DNA from: Chloroflexota bacterium
GTDB lineage: Bacteria > Chloroflexota > Dehalococcoidia > Lucifugimonadales > UBA3495
Length of the DNA stretch: 20,090 nucleotides
Assembly: GCA_022562335.1 (NCBI GenBank)
Contig: JADFPM010000015.1
Location: 1-20,090 of the forward strand
Reading direction: 5' to 3'
Within the stretch, counting starts at the first letter, position 1. Every line of letters begins with the position of its first letter. The translations under genes were made by a program, and so were the position numbers. Below, piece after piece: positions 1 through 6,958 of this stretch. Under the pieces are notes generated by a model. That model saw only the letters and a program-made list of their open reading frames with translations, did no database searches and was not told the DNA's origin.

Positions 1-341
1 GTCAGCACCGGCGACGATTCGTCAATGGCAACGGAAGCGGGCGGCGTAGGGGATTTGGGCGGGTATGTGGTCTGGGGACTGGAGTCCGGCGGCGGAGCGG
101 TCTGGATGCCGGGGTCGGGAACGGCCGTTGGTTGGAGCGGAGCGGCGGCGGCAGGTGAGGTCGCGGCGGGAACTATGGTGGCCTCCGGCACGCTTGTAGT
201 CGCCTGCTGAGCGCATCCCGCCAAAGCCCATAAGGCCAGGCCGGACAACAGCAGCGGCCCGAGAGCCCGTCGCCCCGAGGGCTGAAGAGAGGATCCAGGG
301 CGGAAACCGTGGAGAATATCAATTGATAAAGCAAACCCCAA
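1..341 (-). CDS. Lipoprotein, N-terminal part (runs off left edge)
   Basis: Reading the minus strand from 341 gives an open frame that continues past base 1 without a stop. It encodes an n-region with Arg-Arg, a hydrophobic segment (GPLLLSGLALWALAG) and a lipobox LAGC with the lipidated Cys at about residue 43. A Pro/Ala/Thr-rich linker of more than 50 residues follows, of the kind that tethers extracytoplasmic domains to the membrane. No ATG or GTG lies in frame between the upstream stop (354-356) and the signal peptide, so the start is taken as TTG at 341-339, preceded by GGGAGG with a 5-base spacer. The functional domain lies outside the window, so the role cannot be told; a solute-binding or other surface protein is possible. 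The signal and frame are clear, the exact start less so. Confidence 0.75.
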   Translation of the reverse strand, partial: MGFALSIDILHGFRPGSSLQPSGRRALGPLLLSGLALWALAGCAQQATTSVPEATIVPAATSPAAAAPLQPTAVPDPGIQTAPPPDSSPQTTYPPKSPTPPASVAIDESSPVL

Positions 342-363
342 CCCCGCCTCCCATCACCGTGGG

Positions 364-383
364 ACCGGCCAGATCTGGCCGGT
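364..383. promoter_or_regulatory. Perfect 20-bp palindrome in the divergent intergenic region
   Basis: The sequence ACCGGCCAGATCTGGCCGGT equals its own reverse complement. GGGACC (361-366) and GGTCCC (384-389) add partial outer symmetry. It lies 23 bases ahead of the TTG start of the left lipoprotein and about 100 bases ahead of the promoter of the acetyltransferase gene. It may be an operator for a dimeric regulator or a hairpin in the lipoprotein leader. There is no T-tract to suggest a terminator. The rest of 342-521 shows only weak promoter-like sequence, such as TATACT read on the minus strand at 416-411. Confidence 0.5.
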
Positions 384-479
384 GGTCCCCAACGAACCGA
401 AATCAACCCCAGTATAGATCAATGGGCTAAAAGGGTATTAGAGGCGGCCTGGCCAGTTATATTCAACTATTCGAGCCCA

Positions 480-488
480 TGTTAGAAT
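480..488 (+). promoter_or_regulatory. Extended -10 promoter of the acetyltransferase gene
   Basis: TGTTAGAAT fits the extended -10 pattern TGnTAnAAT. No good -35 box is seen at 16-18 bases, as usual for extended -10 promoters. Transcription would start near 495, ahead of the candidate starts at 522 and 558. The same core followed by GC recurs at 1352-1360 and 15773-15781. Confidence 0.45.
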
Positions 489-521
489 GGCCAATTACCG
501 GCGGGATCAAACCGCGGATCG

Positions 522-1205
522 ATGCTGGGTCATGCATGGTTTCCCGGGACGGTTTCTTTGGACGTTTTCCTTCGGCGGCTAAAAACAGAGGACATATCCC
601 AGGTAGTTGAGATCGAAAGGGAAGCGTTCTCTCCGTTATGGGTCAGCACTTCCTTTAAGCGGGAACTGAACAACAAGTACGCTTGTTACCTGGTGGCCTG
701 TCCCGATGCCGAGACGGTCGAGGCCGTCATGGCCGAGACTCAAGCGTCCACCCAGCGTCCCCTGTGGCAACGCCTAGCCAGGGGCGTTAATGAAGTCATT
801 GGCCGCCCCCGCAAATCGGCGGCAGCCGAGGAATTTGTGGCCGGATACGTGAGCGTGTGGTACCAGGGAGAAGAGGCACACATCACCGAGATCGCCGTTA
901 GGGAAAAGCTGCGGGGCCGTGGAATCGGCGAGTTATTGTTGATCGGTTCCATGCGGGAGGCGGTGAAATACGGCTCAAAAGTCATGACCCTGGAAGTGCG
1001 AGTCTCCAATTTCATCGCCCAGCGTCTCTACGAAAAATACGCTTTCAAGACCGTTGGCACCCGCAAGGGTTACTACTCGGACAACCGCGAAGACGCGGTG
1101 ATCATGACCACCTCCCCCATAGATACCGAGGAATACCAACAGTTGTTCCAAGGGCTTCAGGAAACTTACAGAAGCCGTTGGGGCGAGATCCAGTTCGACG
1201 GGTGA
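522..1205 (+). CDS. RimI-like GNAT family N-acetyltransferase
   Basis: This 227-residue protein has the GNAT fold signature. An N-terminal segment FLRRLKTEDISQVVEIEREA matches the start of RimI-type enzymes. Motif A, EKLRGRGIGELLL (about residues 129-141), gives the acetyl-CoA pyrophosphate loop R-x-x-G-x-G. Motif B contains SNFIAQRLYEKYAFKTVGTR, the usual N-x-x-A-x-x-L-Y-x-x-x-G/A-F pattern. RimI enzymes acetylate protein N-termini, classically ribosomal protein S18, using acetyl-CoA. The protein is longer than the roughly 150 residues of RimI, because about 45 residues (approximately 65-110) are inserted between the first strands and a tail of about 30 residues is added. The start at 522 lacks a clear ribosome-binding site; TTG at 558 is preceded by GGGACGG and would begin nearer the domain, so it may be the true start. 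The substrate is not known. Confidence 0.85.
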   Translation: MLGHAWFPGTVSLDVFLRRLKTEDISQVVEIEREAFSPLWVSTSFKRELNNKYACYLVACPDAETVEAVMAETQASTQRPLWQRLARGVNEVIGRPRKSAAAEEFVAGYVSVWYQGEEAHITEIAVREKLRGRGIGELLLIGSMREAVKYGSKVMTLEVRVSNFIAQRLYEKYAFKTVGTRKGYYSDNREDAVIMTTSPIDTEEYQQLFQGLQETYRSRWGEIQFDG

Positions 1206-1253
1206 CCGTCAGGGGGTTGCGGATTTGGCCTTAAGGTCTTCCGCGGCGCCAGA

Positions 1254-1270
1254 CCGCCAGGCCGTGGCGG
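1254..1270 (+). terminator. Possible weak terminator hairpin after the acetyltransferase gene
   Basis: CCGCCA (1254-1259) pairs with TGGCGG (1265-1270) across a 5-base loop, followed by CTTTGGTTATT rather than a real T-tract. It lies about 50 bases after the stop codon and ahead of the next promoter, a fitting place, but the structure is short. Confidence 0.25.
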
Positions 1271-1331
1271 CTTTGGTTATTGGTCCACGTTGGAGTCTCT
1301 GTTTCGATATCTGCTGTTGGGGTGGCGCTTA

Positions 1332-1360
1332 TTGACCAAGGTGGGCACCATTGGTAGAAT
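1332..1360 (+). promoter_or_regulatory. Promoter of the coaE-norQ-nudix-norD operon
   Basis: A -35 box TTGACC (1332-1337) is separated by 17 bases from the -10 box TAGAAT (1355-1360), which also has the TG extension at 1352-1353. The predicted transcript starts near 1367, leaving a leader of about 80 bases before coaE. This is one of the best promoter matches in the window. Confidence 0.65.
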
Positions 1361-1448
1361 GGCTCAGGCGTCGGACTCGCCCGGCCCGACCTAGGTTCGG
1401 CCGGGGAAACCGTTTAGAGGTTTCTCTACGGCGCTTGATTAGGAAGGT

Positions 1449-2060
1449 ATGCTGGTCATAGGCCTCACAGGAAGCATCGGCACCGGTAAGTCTGAAGCGA
1501 CCCGGGTTTTGCAGGAACTTGGGGCTGAAGTGATCAATGCCGACCAGGTCGGCCACGAGGCCTACACACCCCACACCGAGAGTTGGAACGCCGTTGTGGA
1601 TGCCTTTGGCCGTGACATACTGCAACCCGATGGAGAGATAGACCGGCGCAAGCTGGGCGCCATCGTTTTCGCCGACCCAGTGCAGTTGGCCAAGCTGAAC
1701 GGGATCATGCACCCGCGGATGGCGGACATGGTGGCCGAAAAGACCGAACAGATGCGGTCCCGTGGGGTGCAGGTGGTGGTGGTGGAGGCCGCTTTGATGT
1801 TCGAGGCCGGATGGGAAACCCTGGTGGACGAGGTTTGGGCCACGGATTCCTCACTGGAAATCGTGTTTGAGCGGCTCATGTCCCGCAACGGCATGGATGA
1901 ACAAGAGGTGCGAAAACGCATAGGGTCACAGATGGACATCCAAGAAAGGTTGGACCGGGCCGACGTTGTGGTCGATAATTCTGGAGACGTAGCCGCGTTG
2001 GAAGCAACGGTCAAATCCCTTTGGGAATCTCGAATCAAAGGTAGGGTAGAGCAAGCGTAA
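1449..2060 (+). CDS. coaE: Dephospho-CoA kinase
   Basis: This cytoplasmic enzyme phosphorylates the 3'-hydroxyl of dephospho-CoA with ATP, the last step of CoA synthesis. The 203-residue length is normal for the family. The P-loop is GSIGTGKS (residues 8-15), followed by the CoaE motif NADQVGHEAY (usual form DAD...H) near residue 37. The family segment RRKLGAIVFADPVQLAKLN comes next, then the HP motif (IMHPRM) and a lid-like Arg-rich region (ERLMSRNGMDEQEVRKRI). A GGAAGG stretch lies directly before the ATG. The gene is first in a four-gene operon; its TAA shares one base with the ATG of the next gene, which implies translational coupling. Confidence 0.95.
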   Translation: MLVIGLTGSIGTGKSEATRVLQELGAEVINADQVGHEAYTPHTESWNAVVDAFGRDILQPDGEIDRRKLGAIVFADPVQLAKLNGIMHPRMADMVAEKTEQMRSRGVQVVVVEAALMFEAGWETLVDEVWATDSSLEIVFERLMSRNGMDEQEVRKRIGSQMDIQERLDRADVVVDNSGDVAALEATVKSLWESRIKGRVEQA

Positions 2061-2959
2061 TGGTAGAAGCTGTCGAGCGCACGTACAAAGAATACGCCAT
2101 AGAAGAATTCCTGGTCCGGGACGAGCCATATTACGTGCCGGTGGGCGACGAATTGGAAATTTTCACCGCCGCTTACAAACAGCACATACCCGTTCTGTTG
2201 AAGGGGCCCACCGGTTGCGGTAAAACGCGCTTCGTGGAGTACATGGCATGGAAATTGGGGCGGCCCCTAGCCGTGGTCAAGGATAAGGATGGGAAGGAAG
2301 AACAGTTGGAGGAAGGCGCGGTCCGGGTGCCCCTGGTTACCATCGCCTGCCACGAAGACCTGACCGCCAGCGACCTGGTGGGCCGTTACCTCTTGGACGC
2401 CGAGGGAACCAGGTGGATGGACGGTCCCATGACCCGGGCGGTGAAAAACGGCGCGATACTGTACCTGGACGAGGTGGTGGAAGCCCGTAAAGACACCACC
2501 GTGTTGATTCACCCCCTGACCGACCACCGGCGGATCCTGCCGGTGGAGAAGACCGGTTCCATCATCGAGGCCGATGACCGGTTCCTGCTCTGCATCTCCT
2601 ACAACCCCCACTATCAGAGCGCGTTGAAGGACCTGAAGCACAGCACCAGGCAGCGGTTCATCTCCATCGAATTCTACTATCCGCCGGAAGATGTCGAAGC
2701 CGAGATAGTGGCCCGGGAGAGCGGTTGTTCGAAAGAGCAATCACAAGCGCTGGCCAAACTGGGCGTTAAGATACGAAATCTGAAAGAGCACGGTCTGCAA
2801 GAGGGCGCCAGTACGCGGCTGTTGATCTACGCCGGGCGGCTGATGATCGAGGGTATCGGGGAGCGGCGGGCCTGCCAGGTGGCCATCGTGTGGACCCTTA
2901 GCGACGAGGTAGAACTGCAGCGCAGTATCGAAGAGGTGGTCTCCTCCATATTCGAATAG
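2060..2959 (+). CDS. NorQ/CbbQ-type AAA+ ATPase (MoxR group)
   Basis: This 299-residue protein is an AAA+ ATPase of the CbbQ/NorQ/GvpN family. Walker A is GPTGCGKT (49-56). CHEDLTASDLVGRYLL (98-112) is typical of the family, and Walker B is LYLDE (134-138). Sensor 1 is in SYNPHY with Asn182, and arginines in STRQRF (195-200) are arginine-finger candidates. The C-terminal CbbQ_C region includes EGASTRLLIYAGRLM. These ATPases form hexamers that work with a VWA partner to remodel or metallate a target enzyme: Rubisco for CbbQ/CbbO, nitric oxide reductase for NorQ/NorD. The matching VWA protein is two genes downstream, so the two most likely act together. Neither known target is encoded here, so the client is unknown. 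The ATG overlaps the coaE stop by one base. Confidence 0.9.
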   Translation: MVEAVERTYKEYAIEEFLVRDEPYYVPVGDELEIFTAAYKQHIPVLLKGPTGCGKTRFVEYMAWKLGRPLAVVKDKDGKEEQLEEGAVRVPLVTIACHEDLTASDLVGRYLLDAEGTRWMDGPMTRAVKNGAILYLDEVVEARKDTTVLIHPLTDHRRILPVEKTGSIIEADDRFLLCISYNPHYQSALKDLKHSTRQRFISIEFYYPPEDVEAEIVARESGCSKEQSQALAKLGVKIRNLKEHGLQEGASTRLLIYAGRLMIEGIGERRACQVAIVWTLSDEVELQRSIEEVVSSIFE

Positions 2960-2967
2960 AGGTTTCA

Positions 2968-3585
2968 ATGGCCCCATCCTCCCCCTTCCCTTTGGATGTA
3001 ATCGAGAAAGCGTTGGCTGATCGCGTCAAAAAGACCGTAGCCGACGCTTCTTTGACTCCCGCCGCGGTGATGCTCTTGCTCTACCCCCGGAACGGCGAAT
3101 ACTGCATTCTGTTGAACAAGCGCTCGGAGGAAGTCGAGCACCACAAGGGCGAGATCTCCTTTCCCGGCGGCGCTCGCGACCCCGAAGACCGGGACTTTCT
3201 GGAGACGGCCCTGCGGGAAACGGAAGAAGAGATGGGCATCCTGCGCGGGGATGTCAAAGTCCTGGGCCAATTGGATGACGTCGTGACCAGAAGCGGATTT
3301 GGAGTCAACGTGTACGTTGGCACCATCCCTTACCCCTACCCATTCAAACCCAGCGCCATGGAGATCGCCGAGGTCCTGGAAGTCCCGGTGAGGGCCCTCC
3401 GAGACCCGGCCAGCATCAGGGTGGAAACCCGTTGGCAAGACGGTCAAACGGAAGATATATATTCCTACGCCTACAATGGGCACCTGATCTATGGGGCGAC
3501 GGCGCGGATACTGGAACAATTTCTTCGCGTGATCCCTGACCTGCCTGACGGTTTAGACAATGGGATAGTGCTGGAAGGAGACTAG
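2968..3585 (+). CDS. Nudix hydrolase, probable CoA pyrophosphatase
   Basis: This 205-residue protein carries the Nudix box as GGARDP...ALRETEEEMGI (residues 67-91), with REtEEE supplying the metal ligands. The stretch just before it, NKRSEEVEHHKGEISFPGG (50-68), fits the NuCoA signature (LLTxRSxxxRxHxGxxxFPGG) that marks enzymes splitting CoA or acyl-CoA into phosphopantetheine and 3',5'-ADP. The longer G-to-R spacing in the box is also usual for this group. GAGG lies 5 bases ahead of the ATG, and only 8 bases separate the gene from norQ. Its place behind coaE suggests a role in CoA turnover or removal of damaged CoA. Activity on CoA is inferred from the motif; another nucleotide substrate is possible. 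Confidence 0.88.
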   Translation: MAPSSPFPLDVIEKALADRVKKTVADASLTPAAVMLLLYPRNGEYCILLNKRSEEVEHHKGEISFPGGARDPEDRDFLETALRETEEEMGILRGDVKVLGQLDDVVTRSGFGVNVYVGTIPYPYPFKPSAMEIAEVLEVPVRALRDPASIRVETRWQDGQTEDIYSYAYNGHLIYGATARILEQFLRVIPDLPDGLDNGIVLEGD

Positions 3586-3586
3586 A

Positions 3587-6500
3587 TTGAGTACAGATCC
3601 CCGTGCCGAGATAGAACAGGAATTGGCAAAACTGCCGCCGGCGGTCCTAGAAGCCTATAACGAAGCCCTGGCGCAGGTCGAGCCGACCTTCAGCGCAGAA
3701 GAACTGATCCTGTGGGCCAAGGAAGGCGTGGCCATCGCCACCCAGACGGTTCGCTCATGGGAATCGGCGGTGGAATATTACCGCGTCGGGCCCGAGGTCG
3801 CCCGGTTCTTGTCCTTCCCGTCGTTCATGCAGTGGGCCAGGTGCGGGACCTATTTAGCGCAAGACTCTCCTTCCCTTGCGGTGGCTTTCTTTAAAGCCAG
3901 CACTGACATCGTTCCCAACCTGAGACCCCAGTACATTCCCCGTTGGGCGGGGCTGGGCCGCAGTCTGTACAAGGGGACCTGGAAGTCCAGCACCCTGGCC
4001 GCCAAGTTCTTTGAGGTCAGCCCAGATTTGGTGCGCGGCCTTCCCTTCTGGGACGTGGAGGTATTCGCCTCGCTGGTGGAGGCGTTATCCTACAAGTCCT
4101 ACGACGTGGCAGCGGAATGTCTGGTATTGGGCCGCGACGTTTTGCCCGCCATGGGCCGGGAACGAGAGCCATTCCTATCTATGTCCAGGGCCCTGATAGA
4201 AGGGAGCTGGCGCGAGGTCAAAAGTTGCCTGGAGGTGGTTCCCAAGGCCCTGCAGCAGATAGACGAGGGCCAGACCGGGCGCTTCCTAAAGTTGGGCGAG
4301 CGTCTGGCCAAGGTTGGGCTGCGGGACACGTCCCGGTTCCTGTCCGACGGGACCCAGGCCTTGGGCAAGATCCCTGCCGGTTCCCAAGGGTATATCTTAG
4401 ACCTGTGTGAAACGTTGTTGGCCGTGTCTCCGGAAGCGGTGCCGGCGTTCCTCAAAAGCTTGACCGACGTGCTTAACCGGATAACGGTCAGCCAGTTGGA
4501 CGGCTGGTTCCAGCACGGCGTCGGCCTATTGAAAGATAATGCTGAAAGCGGTATCGCTTTCTTCAAGATAGAGTCCAACACCTCGGAATCAATCCTGGAG
4601 ACCCTTTCATCCAGCCTGGAGTTGGACCGGGTCAAGGGCATCATCCGGCTTTATTGCCGCGCCCTCTCCGGTTCCCCCATCGAGGTGATGGACACCAAAG
4701 AATTAGTCAGCAAAAACATCGGGTGGGTGGATGAAGACACATCGTCCACCGACGGCACCCGGATTTTCTTGCCGCCGGTGGTGGACCATTATTCCAATAA
4801 ACAAGAGAATTTCTCCTGGTTTAAGGTTGTCTCCACCCATCAGGTAGGTCACCTGGAATTTGGCAGTTTCAAATACGACTTTGAAAAGCCATCGGGCCTA
4901 TTCGATGACCGCCGTCACAAAATGGAAGAGGATGCCAAAGAACGTCAAAATGCCCTGAACGCCCAAATGCTGGCAAATGCCCAAGAGGTGGACATTGCCG
5001 AGGGCGCCGAACCCGGGCCCGTTCTGGCCGCCGAAGGTGGAGGGGAGACGGTACAGGCCTACACCGACATCGGCCGTTTCCTTCAACTGTTTGAAAACCG
5101 GCGGCTGGCCTTCGATATTTTCACTGTTTTGGAGGATTGCCGTCTGGATTACCGCATAAAGGCGGAATATCCGGGCATAAAGCAGTCGGTCGTCAAGGTC
5201 CAAGGCGAATCGTTGGCCACCCGGCCCCAGATTCAGGAGTTGGGGCTGCAAGAAGCCCTGGTGGAATTGCTGGTTCACCTGAGCCTGGAGCAGTTCACGG
5301 AACTTCCGGTGCCCACCGAGTATGAGCAAGCCGCAGTCATGCTGGCCCAAATCCTTCATGAGCTTCGAAATGCCGATGCAACGGTGGAGGATGCCGCTGA
5401 AGCTACCCTCAGGGCCTACGAGATCATTTCCCGCATTCAAAATGAAACCCAGCCCGAAGAAGAGTGGCAGGACCAGGACCTGGAGGAGCCCGGCGACTTC
5501 TCAGAAGAGGAGTATGAGTCGTTGATCGAGCAGCTTCAGGCCGGCCGGGATGCGTCAGGCGAGAGCGGTGACGGCGAGTCCTACGAATCACCGGAGCCCA
5601 TCGACTTCCGGGGAGATTTCAAACCGGAAATGGTCCAGCTATTGACCAAGTTGCAGATGGACTCCAGCCAGGATGGTGACGGCGAGCCCATCTCCAAGGA
5701 AATGCTGGAACAGTTGCTGCAGGACAGCGCGGAATTGGAATTGGACGCCGAGCAGGGCGACATCAAAAATAGTATGGCCATGTTCGCTCAAAACATCATG
5801 AAAGAGGCGGGGACCCCGCCGCCCAACGCCCAGCCCGGCGAGGGATACGGCCCGCTGCTTCACGACAACGAACAAGGCGGAGAGTTGGAAGCCAAGGAAC
5901 CCCAGACATTTGCCTATGACGAGTGGGATTTCCGGGCGAACGACTATAAACCCCGGTGGTGCATCGTCAAGGAAAAGACGGTGGAAGAGGGTGACGCCAG
6001 TTTCTACACCGAAGCGTTGAAAAACTACGCGTCCCTGGCCAACCACATCCGGCGCCAGTTCGAGCTGATCATGCCCGATAACTTCCGCAAGATCTACCGT
6101 CTGACCGACGGCGAGGACGTGGAGTTGAACGCGGCTATAGAGGCGTGGGCCGACATGCGGATGAAGGTGCCGCCCGACGACAAGATCTACTGGCAACGCA
6201 ACCGGACCCGCCGCGATGTCGCGGTGGTGTTCTTGCTGGACATGAGCGCATCTACGGCCGAGGCCATCGACGAAGGCCGCCAGGTGGTGGACGACCGGGA
6301 TGCTCCAGACGACCCGGTGGAATACATGGTTTGGCTGCGGCGGCGGCGGGAGGGCCTGGTGCGCCGCAACTACAAGAGGATCATCGACCTGGAAAAGGAA
6401 AGCACCGCATTACTGATCAACGCGCTGGAGGCCATCGGCGACACCTATGGCATCTACGGATTTTCCGGTTACGGCCGGGAAAATGTGGAATTCTACGTCA

Positions 6501-6901
6501 TCAAAGACATCAACGAAAACTTCAGCGAGAAGGTGAAACGCCGCATCGATAAGATCACGCCGCTACATGCCACCCGCATGGGCGCCGCCATCCGCCACGC
6601 CACAACCAAGCTGGAAAATCAGGACGCCACCACCAAGATAATGTTCCTGATCAGCGATGGCCGTCCCCAAGACCGGGGCTATAGCCGGGAGGGCGTGGAA
6701 AAAGAATACGCGGTCCACGACACCCATATGGCCCTGATAGAAGCCAAGCGGAAGAACATAACGCCCTTCTGCCTCACCGTGGATAAGTCCGGGCACGATT
6801 ACCTAAAGAGTATGTGCGGCGACATGGGCTACGAGGTGCTGACCGACATCTGGTCGTTGCCGGAAAGACTCCCCATGCTCTACCGTCAACTGACACTTTA
6901 A
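3587..6901 (+). CDS. Giant NorD/CbbO-type VWA domain protein with alpha-solenoid N-terminus
   Basis: This 1104-residue protein starts at a TTG with GGAAGGAG seven bases upstream, one base after the Nudix stop. Residues about 74-330 hold seven helical-hairpin repeats of 31-40 residues (pattern W/F..G..L....S...A..FF..S), a TPR/HEAT-like solenoid absent from ordinary NorD. The NorD core follows, with HQVGHLEFG (H418, H422) and LEDCRLDYRIKAEYPG (from E516). A very acidic linker spans about 620-680. The C-terminal VWA domain has a MIDAS: DMSAS (from D885), Thr in HATRMGAAI, and ISDGRPQD. The tail HDTHMALIEAKRKNITPFCL is also typical of NorD. An insert of about 40 residues rich in acidic residues and arginine follows DMSAS. 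Known NorD/CbbO proteins are about 600-800 residues and link a CbbQ/NorQ ATPase to its client. The repeats may form a different client-binding arm; the client is not identifiable. Confidence 0.88.
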   Translation: MSTDPRAEIEQELAKLPPAVLEAYNEALAQVEPTFSAEELILWAKEGVAIATQTVRSWESAVEYYRVGPEVARFLSFPSFMQWARCGTYLAQDSPSLAVAFFKASTDIVPNLRPQYIPRWAGLGRSLYKGTWKSSTLAAKFFEVSPDLVRGLPFWDVEVFASLVEALSYKSYDVAAECLVLGRDVLPAMGREREPFLSMSRALIEGSWREVKSCLEVVPKALQQIDEGQTGRFLKLGERLAKVGLRDTSRFLSDGTQALGKIPAGSQGYILDLCETLLAVSPEAVPAFLKSLTDVLNRITVSQLDGWFQHGVGLLKDNAESGIAFFKIESNTSESILETLSSSLELDRVKGIIRLYCRALSGSPIEVMDTKELVSKNIGWVDEDTSSTDGTRIFLPPVVDHYSNKQENFSWFKVVSTHQVGHLEFGSFKYDFEKPSGLFDDRRHKMEEDAKERQNALNAQMLANAQEVDIAEGAEPGPVLAAEGGGETVQAYTDIGRFLQLFENRRLAFDIFTVLEDCRLDYRIKAEYPGIKQSVVKVQGESLATRPQIQELGLQEALVELLVHLSLEQFTELPVPTEYEQAAVMLAQILHELRNADATVEDAAEATLRAYEIISRIQNETQPEEEWQDQDLEEPGDFSEEEYESLIEQLQAGRDASGESGDGESYESPEPIDFRGDFKPEMVQLLTKLQMDSSQDGDGEPISKEMLEQLLQDSAELELDAEQGDIKNSMAMFAQNIMKEAGTPPPNAQPGEGYGPLLHDNEQGGELEAKEPQTFAYDEWDFRANDYKPRWCIVKEKTVEEGDASFYTEALKNYASLANHIRRQFELIMPDNFRKIYRLTDGEDVELNAAIEAWADMRMKVPPDDKIYWQRNRTRRDVAVVFLLDMSASTAEAIDEGRQVVDDRDAPDDPVEYMVWLRRRREGLVRRNYKRIIDLEKESTALLINALEAIGDTYGIYGFSGYGRENVEFYVIKDINENFSEKVKRRIDKITPLHATRMGAAIRHATTKLENQDATTKIMFLISDGRPQDRGYSREGVEKEYAVHDTHMALIEAKRKNITPFCLTVDKSGHDYLKSMCGDMGYEVLTDIWSLPERLPMLYRQLTL

Positions 6902-6958
6902 GAAGGACTTGGGGCCTGCCTTTGGGGCCGTGGGATTGATTGGATCAGACGATCCCGG

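Noticed and set aside
25..210. Plus-strand open frame of 61 residues rich in Gly, Ala and Val at the left edge
   Set aside because: It lies opposite the lipoprotein signal peptide and linker on the minus strand; its composition is the mirror of that Pro/Ala-rich linker, and it has no ribosome-binding site.
2060..6901. Assignment of the ATPase and VWA genes as true cbbQ/cbbO or norQ/norD
   Set aside because: No Rubisco (cbbL/S) or nitric oxide reductase (norB/C) genes lie nearby and the VWA protein is much larger, so only family level is supported.
6902..6958. Possible bidirectional terminator between norD and cinA
   Set aside because: The only pairing is a 5-base GGATC/GATCC stem with a 4-base loop and no T-tract, too weak to call.
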